A stretch of 32,014 nt of DNA from Terriglobia bacterium (GTDB lineage Bacteria > Acidobacteriota > Terriglobia > Bryobacterales > Bryobacteraceae): assembly GCA_025358575.1 (NCBI GenBank), contig JANYJA010000098.1:1-32014 (forward strand). Direction: 5' to 3'. Positions within the stretch are counted from its first letter, which is position 1, and each line of letters opens with the position of its first letter. Below are positions 1 through 8,218 of the stretch, piece after piece. Below the pieces are notes generated by a model. The model made no database searches. It saw only the letters and a list, made by a program, of their open reading frames with translations, and had not been told where the DNA came from. The position numbers and the translations under genes are program-made.

Positions 1-594
1 GCTGGCGGCATCGGCACCATACAGATAAGCATCGCCGACTCCATGCGCGTGCAACTCTGCCACGCGTGCGTGCGCCATTTGGTGAAGGTCGGAAAGCTCG
101 CCGAACTGGATGGAATCGGTAGGGCACGCTTTCGCGCAGGCCGGCTCCAGATCGCCTTTTAGGCGGTCATAACAGAGCGTGCATTTCCACGCGCGCCCGT
201 CCTCTTCCAACCGATCGACAACTCCGAATGGACACGCTGCCACGCAGTAGCCGCAGCCGTTGCAAATGTCGGGTTGGATGAAAACGGTATCGAACTCGGT
301 GCGCATGATCGACCCGGTCGGGCAGGCTTCGAGGCAGCCCGCGCGCTGGCAGTGTTTGCAGACATCCGAACTCATGAGCCAGGAAAACGCGCGCTGGCCT
401 TCGCCTATCACCGCCGGACGTTCGACGAAACTCACATGCCGCCACGTCGATGCGCCGAGATGCGCGGTGTTGTCGTACGACATTCCGGTGAAGTTGAAGC
501 CATCGTCCGGAAGCTGATTCCATTGCTTGCAGGCCACCTCGCAGGCCTTGCAGCCGATGCAGACGGTGGTGTCGGTGAAGAACCCCTTCGGCAT
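1..594 (-). CDS. fdhB: Formate dehydrogenase iron-sulfur (beta) subunit, 3' end cut by window edge
   Basis: This is the electron-transfer subunit that carries electrons from the FdhA active site through four [4Fe-4S] clusters towards a membrane or soluble acceptor. Translating the minus strand from ATG at 594 gives an open frame to the window edge (198 codons). It holds sixteen cysteines in four ferredoxin-type groups: C12/15/18/22, C79/82/87/91, C111/114/117/121 and C138/141/153/157. The protein opens MPKGFFTDTTVCIGCKACE, as expected for the FdnH/FdoH/FdhB family. Its start overlaps the fdhA stop by one base (TAATG), so translation is probably coupled and the two subunits made in balance. 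The C-terminal end, where family members often carry one membrane anchor, lies outside the window, so membrane attachment cannot be judged. Confidence 0.93.
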   Translation of the reverse strand, partial: MPKGFFTDTTVCIGCKACEVACKQWNQLPDDGFNFTGMSYDNTAHLGASTWRHVSFVERPAVIGEGQRAFSWLMSSDVCKHCQRAGCLEACPTGSIMRTEFDTVFIQPDICNGCGYCVAACPFGVVDRLEEDGRAWKCTLCYDRLKGDLEPACAKACPTDSIQFGELSDLHQMAHARVAELHAHGVGDAYLYGADAAS

Positions 595-3500
595 TAAGTC
601 TCCTCCCGCTGGGGCTTATTGCGGGCTTCGGGCAAGTCCCGCCATGCGCCTTCGAAGCCTGGCGCTCTCCCGGCCAGGAGGCGGCTGCGAGTCCGTCGTC
701 CGGGCTCGATGTTGCACGTCAGAGCTTTCGATTCCTGTATCGAGACGTTCGGGTCCCCCACGAATGCAATGAGTTCGTTGGCTGAATCTCCGCGCACCAA
801 GCCTTCCGACCCCCAATGATAAGGCAGCCCGATCTGATGAATTACGCGGCCCTTCATCCGCAGCGGACGCAGCCGTTCAGTGACCAGGACGCGGCTTTCG
901 ATCTCGCCGCGGGCAGTCGATATGGTGGCCCAGCCCCCATTCTCGATGCCCTTCTCCCGAGCCAGCTCGGGAGAAATTTCACAGAACATTTCCGGCTGCA
1001 GCTCCGAGAGCCACGCCAGCCATCGCGACATTCCACCGGCCGTGTGATGTTCAGTGATCCGGTACGTGGTCAGCGCGTACGGGAAGCGCTTGTCCTGCCA
1101 CGCCTTGTGATAGGGATTCGCCTTACGGTCCCACTCTATCCTCGACGGATTGCATTGCTGGCCGTAGAGCGCGTTCTGCACCGGCGATTCCTGCGGTTCG
1201 TAATGCGTCGGCAACGGGCCGTCCTTTAATCCGTTCGGCGCATAGAGCACGCCTTTACCATCCCCGTTAAGCATGAACGCGTGGTCTCCCGCGATGGTGT
1301 CGGTTCCCTTGGCCCCTTCGGGCGGCCGGTACGAGGGAGGGCGGTCTTTCGGAAAATCTGGAACGTCTTCGCCGGTCCACTCATGCTTTTCTTCATCCCA
1401 CCAGACATATTTCTTTCGCTCCGACCACGGTCTCCCATCCGGATCGGCCGATGCCCGGTTATAGAGGATGCGGCGGTTCGCCGGCCAGGCCCACCCCCAT
1501 TCCGGCGCGACCCACGTCTGCTGGTCCCCTGGTTTTCGGCGCGCGGTTTGGTTTATGCCATCGGCATACGATCCGCAATAGATCCAGCACCCGCAGGCCG
1601 TCGATCCATCGGCCTTCAATTCGGTGAAGCGGGGAATCACTTTGCCTCCGCGCACTTCGTATCCGTTAATTTCACGAAGCACAGCCTCGGCAGACGGATC
1701 GTCATTGGGTCCAGAGGTTGGATAAGCCCACGTCAAGCTCTGGATGCCGCGGTCCTTCGGGTCGGTCGACTCGGCATAACGCGCCTTCAGCCGCTGGCCC
1801 AAGTGATACATGAAGTGGAGCTCGCTGCGGCAGTCGCCGGGCGGTTCTACGGCTTTGTGATGCCATTGCAACAGGCGCTGCGTATTGGTGAAAGTTCCGT
1901 CCTTTTCGGTATGCGCGGCTGCCGGAAAGAAGAAAACTTCGGTGGCGATGTCCTGCGTTTTAATATCGCCGCTCTCGATCTCGGGGGCCTTTCTCCAGAA
2001 CTCCGCCGTCTCGATCATTGCCAGATCGCGCACCACGAGCCACTCCAGATTCCGCAGGCCCTTGCGCTGAAGCGCCCCGTTCATCGACCCGACTGTCGGG
2101 TTCTCGCCCATCACGAAGTAGCCCTTGATGCCGGTTGCGTCACCCGCCATATCCGCGACCGTAGTCATGTGCGAATGGTCGCCAGTGAGGTGCGGCAGGT
2201 AGTCGTAACCCCAGCCGTTGCCTTCATACGACGCATCGCCGTACCAGGCTTTCAGCAGAGAGACCGCGTATTTTGGGAATTCGGTCCACCACCCTGCGGT
2301 TGCACTGTTCTTTTCGCAATATTCCTGGAAGCTGGTATTGTGCGATGCTTTCGGCATCGGCAAATATCCGGGCAGCAGGTCGTAAAGTGTCGGAATGTCC
2401 GTCGAACCCTGAATGCTGGCGTGCCCCCGCAGTGCCATGATTCCGCCACCCGGACGCCCAATATTGCCAAGCAGCAACTGCAGGATCGCGGCGGTTCGGA
2501 TGTATTGCACCCCAACCGAGTGCTGCGTCCAACCCACTGAATAGCAGAACGCGGTAGTGCGCTCTCGTCCGGAGTTGTTGCAGATCGCTTTCGCAACCTT
2601 CTCAAACGTCTCGGGCGGAATTCCGCTGATCTCTTCCACCATTTCGGGCGTGTAGCGTTGAAAATGCCGCTTCAGTATCTGGAAAACGCACTTCGGATCT
2701 TGCAGGGTCGAGTCAAAGTGCTTCGCCGCGTGCTGCGTGGAGCGCTCGCTGAACGCTTCGCCGGTGAACATTTCGCGGGAATCCGCTGCGCGCCCCTTCT
2801 CCGCGTCTTTGTACTGCCAGCTTTCGATGTTGTAACGACCGTTTTCTGTCTCCCACCCGCTGAATAGTCCGTCGAGATCCTCAGTATCGCGAAACTCGTC
2901 ACTAACAATCGCGGACGCGTTGGTATAGCTCAAAACGTATTCGCGGAAATAACAATCATTCTCCAGAACGTAGCGAATTAAGCCGCCTAAGAATGCGATG
3001 TCGGACCCCGCTCGGATCGGGACGTGCAGGTCTGCGACCGCGCTGGTGCGCGTAAAACGAGGGTCCACGTGAATGATGGTCGCGCCCCTCCGCTTGGCGT
3101 TCATTACCCACTGGAAACCCACTGGGTGGCACTCGGCCATATTTGAACCCTGGATCACGATGCAGTCTGAATTTTGCAGATCCTGCTGAAACGTGGTCGC
3201 GCCGCCGCGCCCGAGCGTGGTTCCCAGACCGGGAACCGTAGAGGAATGTCAAATCCTGGCCTGATTTTCGATCTGCACCATGCCGAGCGTGGTGAACAGC
3301 TTCTTGATGAGATAGTTCTCTTCGTTATCGAGGGTCGCGCCGCCCAAGTGTGCCATTCCCATGGTGCGCCGAAGCGGATCGCCCTTCTGGTTCTTCTCTT
3401 CCCAGGCCAACTCACGCGCGCGCATCACCCGGTCGGCCACCATGTCCATAGCCTGTTCGAGCGGAAGCCGCTCCCACTCGGTTCCGAAGGGCCTCCGGTA

Positions 3501-3800
3501 GAGCACGTGCCGCACGCGATGCGATCCGGTTACGAGCTGGAAAGTAGCCGATCCTTTGGGACAAAGGCACCCTTTGGAAATCGGCGAGTTGGGGTCGCCA
3601 TCGATATTAATGATCTTTTCGTCTTTCACGTAGATCTGTTGCCCGCACCCGACGGCACAATAGGGGCAGATGGAAGGCACCACGCGATCTGCGCCGAGGG
3701 TGCGCGGCTGAAGCCGGTCCGACTGTTCGGACGATACTCTGGCGGCGTGCAATGCCGTAACATCTCCATGCCGAAGTTGAGAAAGAAACGGCCAACGCAT
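594..3800 (-). CDS. fdhA: Formate dehydrogenase alpha subunit, selenocysteine-containing (read through in-frame TGA)
   Basis: This is the catalytic molybdopterin subunit oxidising formate to CO2. Two same-frame segments are split only by a TGA at 3251-3249. Reading it as selenocysteine gives one continuous protein of 1068 residues with Sec184 in the context NQARI-U-HSSTVPGLG, the active-site position in Sec/Cys formate dehydrogenases. The N-terminal [4Fe-4S] ligands are C45, C48, C52 and C80 (CPYCAVGC ... LCPKG). Molybdopterin-binding blocks such as QGSNMAECHPVGFQWV and the C-terminal dinucleotide-binding domain follow. I chose ATG at 3800 (MRWPFLSQL) because related FdhA proteins begin about there. 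The frame extends to a GTG at 3884, but that extension looks unlike the family. No twin-arginine signal is visible, so the protein may be cytoplasmic. A split pseudogene is unlikely because the SECIS is intact and coding is continuous. Confidence 0.94.
3219..3251 (-). promoter_or_regulatory. Sec UGA codon plus bacterial SECIS hairpin
   Basis: The recoded TGA is at 3251-3249. After an 11-nt spacer the transcript can form a perfect 7-bp hairpin, GGTTCCC-GGTCT-GGGAACC, at 3237-3219. From memory, E. coli fdhF has the same 11-nt spacer and the same GGUCU apical loop recognised by SelB. The hairpin is also coding (V-P-G-L-G). This is direct sequence evidence for selenocysteine insertion. Confidence 0.92.
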
Positions 3801-3950
3801 GTATTTAGAATATGCCTGGAACGGGTGGGAAGCTGCACTTGTAGGATCCGAACCGTGTGGGAATAAACAGTATTGCTTCACCACAAAGCGCCGTCCACTT
3901 GATCATGAAGGCCATTTAATGGAGTTTTTCGTCGGTTTCGCCCAAAAATG

Positions 3951-3980
3951 TTGACGGGAGCAGCGTGGAAACGATATAGT
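3951..3980 (+). promoter_or_regulatory. Sigma-70-type promoter candidate P1
   Basis: TTGACG at 3951-3956 and TATAGT at 3975-3980 are separated by 18 bp, each one mismatch from consensus. Initiation near 3987 would give a leader of about 355 nt before the secreted protein ATG at 4343, including both structured elements described below. Confidence 0.6.
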
Positions 3981-4011
3981 CTGTAGCTTGCAACAGAGCG
4001 CGAGTGCTCCT

Positions 4012-4036
4012 TTCAACGAGGGCGAGATTCGTTGAA
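4012..4036 (+). repeat. 8-bp perfect inverted repeat in leader
   Basis: TTCAACGA (4012-4019) and TCGTTGAA (4029-4036) flank a 9-nt loop. It lies between the two promoter candidates, so it could be an RNA hairpin in the P1 transcript or an operator upstream of P2. There is no U-tract, so it is not an obvious terminator. Confidence 0.5.
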
Positions 4037-4050
4037 GACAAACAATTTAC

Positions 4051-4080
4051 TTGACACTGAGCTGGGGTTTACGGTATCTA
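4051..4080 (+). promoter_or_regulatory. Sigma-70-type promoter candidate P2
   Basis: A perfect TTGACA (4051-4056) is followed after 18 bp by TATCTA (4075-4080). The -35 box is ideal and the -10 box weak. It would start a transcript of roughly 260 nt leader carrying the three-way-junction element. Confidence 0.4.
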
Positions 4081-4198
4081 TGTTTTTGCTGCATCAGTAC
4101 TGGCGGGCAATTTTGGTTTCAAAGTCGGCGAGCCGAAAATAGGTATTTCTAGATAAAAATGAGCTTGCAGACCGCGGTTAGCACGTCCCGGATTGTCC

Positions 4199-4256
4199 AC
4201 TTGAGGAAATCCGGCAATTCTGGATCTCCGCCCGACACGGAGAAAATTCCTCAAGT
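4199..4256 (+). ncRNA. Candidate structured leader RNA: three-way junction
   Basis: A 10-bp perfect closing stem, ACTTGAGGAA (4199-4208) with TTCCTCAAGT (4247-4256), encloses two abutting hairpins. P2 is ATCCGG (4209-4214) with CTGGAT (4220-4225), loop CAATT, including one G-U pair. P3 is CTCCG (4226-4230) with CGGAG (4238-4242), loop CCCGACA. Only four A residues (4243-4246) are unpaired at the junction. The fold accounts for nearly every base of a 58-nt block, 87 nt upstream of the ATG. It matches no riboswitch consensus I can recall. Function is unknown; a cis-regulatory leader element is inferred from position. Confidence 0.5.
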
Positions 4257-4342
4257 AGTAAAAGTATTTGGTTGTAGTTGAGGCTCAGGTTGACCAAGCA
4301 CTTCGACCGATTCAAATTTTGAAAACTTTCAAGGAGAAAGAA

Positions 4343-5974
4343 ATGGCAGATTTTAGAAAAAAGATGTTAGTGCTCGCCAGCTTAGCCGTAATCGGGGCAG
4401 CCTCGGCCAGCGCGCAGACGAATTTTAACTGCACTGCGGCTGTTGCTAACCCGCTGCAGATGCGTGCGGAAGGTCTCACGGAGCCCGCAGGCGACGTGGT
4501 CCTTAATTGCAGTGGCACTGTTCCTACGGGGCTATCGCAGTTCAACTTAACTGTTTCGCTGAATACTGCTATCACCAGCCGCATTCAGGCCAGTGGTTTG
4601 AGCGAAGCGACGCTGCTCGTGGGCGAGCCAGCTCCGGGTTCGCAGTTCTCGGTTGGACCAGTCGCGCCAGCAACTACGCCGGCTCAGAACGTGTACTACG
4701 GAACTCAGACTGCCGCGAACCAGGTTACTTTCCTCGGTATCCCAGTAAGCAGCCCGGTTGTTTACCGCATCACGAATATCCGCGCTAACGCAAATGCGCT
4801 GGGTGTGGCGACGGGTATTTCGCTGCCCAATAATGTGGTTGAGAATGTTTCGTCTTCTACTGGCTTCCTGATTCAGAATCCGACGCAGGTTGTAGGTGCT
4901 GTGCAGCGTGGTCTTCTAGCTGCCGTCGTTTCCGGCTCCGCGAATTTCTTGCAGTGCGCCAGCCAGTCTGGTGCTTCCGCCTTTGGGCTCACGATCACGG
5001 AAGGCTTCGGTACTGCCTTCAAGGTTCGTGAAACTCCTGGTCAGCAGAATACCCCTGGCTTCACTCCCAATACTGAATCCATGTTTGAAGTCGGTGTTCC
5101 GGCTGGCACGACTACGCCTAGCGCTTTCGGCGCTGTTGGTGCTGCTGACTTCGGCACTCGGTTTCAGGTCAACTTTCCGTCGGTGCCGACGGGTGTGACT
5201 GTGACTGTGCCGCTGACGCTCACCGCGCCCGACGGTGCCGTCGCGCAGCTTGTCACTTCCGCCACTGGTCCGATCGCCTTAGCTGCTTCTGGGACCGTTA
5301 CGGGTAATGTGGCTGTGTATGAAATCACGACTGCCGAGCCCTTCGCGATCGACGTATTTACCATCGGGACCACTGTCTCTTTCACTGGCAATCCCTCCGC
5401 GAACAGCCCGAATCTGGGAGTTTCGAGCACTTCAGTGAGTTTCGCTCCAACCAGCACGGTTACGGTTGCCTCAAACTCGACGGTACCAATCCCCCGATTC
5501 GCCGACACGTCTTCGCCGATCGACACCTTCTCCGTCAGTGCTTGCTCGACGACTCTTCTCTTCCCGTTCGTCAGCAACATCGCTGGATTTGACACAGGTA
5601 TCGCAATCTCCAATACCTCGACCGATCCGTTCGGCACCAAGGGTGCTCTACCTCAGTCCGGTACTTGCAAGCTGACGTTCTACGGCTCCGGCGCTCCGGC
5701 GGCCTTTACGACGGCGGCTGCGGTTGCGTCCGGCACGTCTTACACCACACTGGCTTCGACCGTTGCTCCTGGCTTCCAGGGCTACATGTTCGCTCAGTGC
5801 GCATTCCAATTCGCTCATGGCTTCGCGTTCATCACCGATGGATTCGGCGGCCCGGGTCGTGGTCTCTCGCAGGGTTACCTTGCCCTTGTGATCCCCGATC
5901 CAACGCAGTTCTCTCGCGTGCCGTCTCCGGGTAGCTCCGCCTTGGGCAACTCCGGCGAAGCATTATTCCAATAG
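4343..5974 (+). CDS. Secreted protein of acidobacterial type, function unknown
   Basis: A 543-residue exported protein. ATG at 4343 is chosen because a strong AAGGAG sits seven bases upstream and the product then begins with a clean signal peptide (charged FRKK, hydrophobic core, cleavage near SASA-QT). Upstream in-frame codons to 4268 would bury that signal. The mature part is rich in Thr, Ser, Val and Ala with few charged residues, typical of a beta-rich extracellular protein. The opening block (NPLQMRAEGLTEPAGDVVLNC) and the C-terminal block around residues 430-530 (LLFPFVSNIAGFDTGIAISN, then GFQGYMFAQCAFQFAHGFAF) resemble blocks I recall from acidobacterial exported proteins. A few cysteines could pair after export. 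It has its own long leader and is followed by a strong terminator, so it is probably monocistronic. A structural or surface role is a guess. Confidence 0.85.
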   Translation: MADFRKKMLVLASLAVIGAASASAQTNFNCTAAVANPLQMRAEGLTEPAGDVVLNCSGTVPTGLSQFNLTVSLNTAITSRIQASGLSEATLLVGEPAPGSQFSVGPVAPATTPAQNVYYGTQTAANQVTFLGIPVSSPVVYRITNIRANANALGVATGISLPNNVVENVSSSTGFLIQNPTQVVGAVQRGLLAAVVSGSANFLQCASQSGASAFGLTITEGFGTAFKVRETPGQQNTPGFTPNTESMFEVGVPAGTTTPSAFGAVGAADFGTRFQVNFPSVPTGVTVTVPLTLTAPDGAVAQLVTSATGPIALAASGTVTGNVAVYEITTAEPFAIDVFTIGTTVSFTGNPSANSPNLGVSSTSVSFAPTSTVTVASNSTVPIPRFADTSSPIDTFSVSACSTTLLFPFVSNIAGFDTGIAISNTSTDPFGTKGALPQSGTCKLTFYGSGAPAAFTTAAAVASGTSYTTLASTVAPGFQGYMFAQCAFQFAHGFAFITDGFGGPGRGLSQGYLALVIPDPTQFSRVPSPGSSALGNSGEALFQ

Positions 5975-5988
5975 AACGCTGTAAAGTT

Positions 5989-6023
5989 AAAAAAGGGGGA
6001 GCTTCGGCTCCCCCTTTTTTTTT
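5989..6023 (+). terminator. Strong Rho-independent terminator
   Basis: The stem GGGGGAGC (5995-6002), a TTCG tetraloop and GCTCCCCC (6007-6014) are followed by nine T residues (6015-6023) and preceded by six A residues. It lies 20 bp after the stop of the secreted protein gene and could work in both directions. Confidence 0.95.
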
Positions 6024-6094
6024 GCTTATTGATAGAATGAATTGTCCGCGTCCAACTTGCTTCAGATCCCCGTGTCCTTAAGGAAGGAAAACTA

Positions 6095-8170
6095 ATGGCA
6101 TTTACCCTTTTTTCGAAGAAATCTCTTGCGCTGAATGCGCTCCTCCTGATTTCGACCAGTGTCTGCGCGGCCCAGACGGTTTCGATTGTTTCAGGCAACG
6201 GACAGTTAGTTAGATCCTACTTCCAGTCCAACGTACCGCTTACCGTCTTGGTGCGAGACGCATTAGGCAATCCTCTTCCCCACGCGACGGTTACTTTTAC
6301 TTTGAGCGGTCAGGGTACCCTCCTCAACAACACCGTGGTGACGGATAATTCCGGCCAAGCTTCTACCCTTGTTGTCGGGGCTGCGCTCTTTGGCACGTCG
6401 ACTGCTTTCGTGGCCTCCACAGTTACGGCGTCAATAGGATCTTCATCTGTCGTTTTCACATTCACAACTTTTGGTGTCGACGCTCATAGCGCTGCCCTGA
6501 TTCAGGTCGTGATCACGAACCCGCAGTTAAGTAATCCGATCCCACCCGGAGCGGCGGGATCTTCGGGCACATCCCCTATAACGGTGCATGTGCAGAGTAT
6601 CAATAGCTCTCAAGTAGGCGGTATCCCTAACGTGGGTATTAGTCTCACAGCTACGAGTGGCTCTGCGACAATTGCATGCCAAGGTGGAACGGTCCTGTCA
6701 AACTCCAATGGCGATGCATCTTGCACTCCGGTCTTTGGCTCGACGCCAGGCTCGGGATCTTTCACGATTCATGTAGGAAATTATTCTGACTTCTCGAACT
6801 TTCCCTTCAGCGTGGTGATCGGGCAGCCCGGCCTGATCAGCATCAATAGTGGCAACAATCAAACCGGAATCGCCGGAACAACGCTTCCCTTGCCGCTGGT
6901 TGCCACCGTGACTGATGCAAGCGGCAATCCGCTCCCTAACATTCCGGTGGTGTTCGAAACAGTGAATGCCGGAACCGCGACTTTTACCAACCTGCGTTCC
7001 ACATCGGATTCGAGTGGAAAAGTTTCGGCGAATGTCATTCTCGGTAACACGGCGGGGCCAGTGCAAATCCGTGTTCGTGCCGCCCAAAATAGCAATGTGG
7101 CATCGATCTTCACTCTCACCGAAACCCTGGCATTGGGTGGACTCGTCAAGATTTCCGGCGACACTCAGACGACTTTGTTAGTGACAAATTTCGCGAACCC
7201 GCTCATTGTGCAAGTGAACGACACGAACGGACACCCGGTGCAAGGCACCACCGTCCAGTTTGCGCTGACTTCCGGGTCGGCAACCCTGTCCAATAACTCG
7301 GCCGTGACAAATTCCGCCGGGCAAGCAACCATCAACATTGCCGGGGGCACCACCGCCGGGCCGGTCGTGGTAACGGCCACCGTAAGCACAATATCGGTGA
7401 GCTTCTCGCTGACGGTCACTCAGCCCGGTCCAGTTGTTACCTCGTCCAGCTTCTATAACGGAGCAGGTTTCCAACAGGGCGGTATCGCTCCCGGCGGAAT
7501 TGTGACAATCGTGGGGGCTGGCATCGCTCCTACGCTTCAGGGATCGATTGTCTCGCCCAATGAGATCGGCTTGCTTCCCAACATTTTGGCTGGAGTTTCG
7601 GTCACCTTCAACGGCGTGCAGGCTCCCATCTACAACGTTTCGAATGTAAGCGGCCGTCAGTCGGTCACCGTTCAAGTCCCGTTTGAAACTCAGCCAGGGG
7701 CAGTCCCGGTGGTGGTGAACGTGAACGGCGCAATGACCACGGTTACAGTAACGGTGCTTGCGGTCAGCCCGGGGATCTTCGAATACATTCAATTGGACGG
7801 AGTAAAGCGCGGCATTCTTCTCCATGGGGATGGCAGCTTGGTTACGCCCGCGAATCCGGCGAACCGAGGCGAAACTTTGCGCATGTTTGCGACCGGTCTG
7901 GGCCAGACGTCGCCGGCCATGCAGACCAATCAGTTCTCGCCCTTGGGCATCGACCCAATGGTGGCTCTGCCGGTCATCGTTGGAGTTGCAAACGAAGCCG
8001 TACCGGTTCTCAACAGTATCTACGCGCGGAACTTACTCGGGGTCTACGAGATTCAGTTCCTGATTCCCAACGACATTCCGTCGGGCAGCACCATCCCGCT
8101 GGCCATAGCTGTCCGAGGGGGCAACGGCAACCTGGTGTTTGGAAACTCATCGTTGATTACCGTCAAGTAG
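6095..8170 (+). CDS. Exported Ig-like repeat protein with TIGR03437-type C-terminal domain
   Basis: A 691-residue exported protein starting at ATG 6095, with AAGGAAGG eight to fifteen bases upstream. Residues 1-26 form a signal peptide ending in VCAAQT. Roughly residues 28-130, 135-240, 245-345 and 348-440 look like bacterial Ig-like (Big_1/invasin-type) repeats, with recurring motifs such as VTDASGNPLPNIPVVF, VRDALGNPLPHATVTF and VNDTNGHPVQGTTVQF. From about residue 445 to the end is a TIGR03437-type domain (GGIAPGGIVTIVGAGIAP, then VTVQVPFE and MFATGLGQTSP), which I associate with Solibacter-group proteins. Such proteins are presumed surface-associated or secreted; binding partners are not known. 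A TAGAAT at 6033-6038 could be a -10 box but has no -35 partner. No membrane anchor or catalytic motif is visible. Confidence 0.9.
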   Translation: MAFTLFSKKSLALNALLLISTSVCAAQTVSIVSGNGQLVRSYFQSNVPLTVLVRDALGNPLPHATVTFTLSGQGTLLNNTVVTDNSGQASTLVVGAALFGTSTAFVASTVTASIGSSSVVFTFTTFGVDAHSAALIQVVITNPQLSNPIPPGAAGSSGTSPITVHVQSINSSQVGGIPNVGISLTATSGSATIACQGGTVLSNSNGDASCTPVFGSTPGSGSFTIHVGNYSDFSNFPFSVVIGQPGLISINSGNNQTGIAGTTLPLPLVATVTDASGNPLPNIPVVFETVNAGTATFTNLRSTSDSSGKVSANVILGNTAGPVQIRVRAAQNSNVASIFTLTETLALGGLVKISGDTQTTLLVTNFANPLIVQVNDTNGHPVQGTTVQFALTSGSATLSNNSAVTNSAGQATINIAGGTTAGPVVVTATVSTISVSFSLTVTQPGPVVTSSSFYNGAGFQQGGIAPGGIVTIVGAGIAPTLQGSIVSPNEIGLLPNILAGVSVTFNGVQAPIYNVSNVSGRQSVTVQVPFETQPGAVPVVVNVNGAMTTVTVTVLAVSPGIFEYIQLDGVKRGILLHGDGSLVTPANPANRGETLRMFATGLGQTSPAMQTNQFSPLGIDPMVALPVIVGVANEAVPVLNSIYARNLLGVYEIQFLIPNDIPSGSTIPLAIAVRGGNGNLVFGNSSLITVK

Positions 8171-8181
8171 AGAAGAAGCGA

Positions 8182-8215
8182 ATAGGGGCGGGCGCTCAGC
8201 ATCGCCTGCCCCTAT
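8182..8215. terminator. Convergent hairpin terminator
   Basis: ATAGGGGC (8182-8189) pairs with GCCCCTAT (8208-8215), extended inward by a G-U pair and GGCG/CGCC to about 13 bp, loop CTCAGCAT. The flanks are AT-rich, but there is no long T-tract. It sits between two convergent genes and probably ends both transcripts. Confidence 0.7.
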
Positions 8216-8218
8216 AAT

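Larger units (their letters stand above)
3801..4342. other. Intergenic regulatory region between fdhA and the divergent secreted protein gene
   Basis: This 542-bp stretch has no credible gene. On the plus strand it carries two promoter candidates (3951-3980 and 4051-4080), a stem-loop (4012-4036), a three-way-junction RNA candidate (4199-4256) and a Shine-Dalgarno sequence AAGGAG at 4331-4336. On the minus strand I could not find a convincing promoter for fdhA. The best trace is a weak TTGGGC...CATTAA pair around 3945-3916. Confidence 0.6.

Noticed and set aside
1281-2540. Plus-strand open frame of 419 codons opposite fdhA
   Set aside because: Its residues do not resemble any family, and it is exactly antisense to conserved FdhA sequence. 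GC-rich third positions open such shadow frames.
594-3884. fdhA as two genes or a nonsense-mutated pseudogene
   Set aside because: The frame is continuous on both sides of the single TGA, conserved residues run through it, and an intact SECIS follows. Selenocysteine is the simpler reading.
3951-4342. Known riboswitch (c-di-GMP-I, purine, TPP, cobalamin) or hammerhead ribozyme in the leader
   Set aside because: None of the conserved core strings of these classes is present, so only a generic structured-RNA call is made.
6024-6094. Promoter for the Ig-like repeat protein at TAGAAT 6033-6038
   Set aside because: The -10 box is good, but the position of the -35 box is occupied by the terminator arm with no matching sequence.
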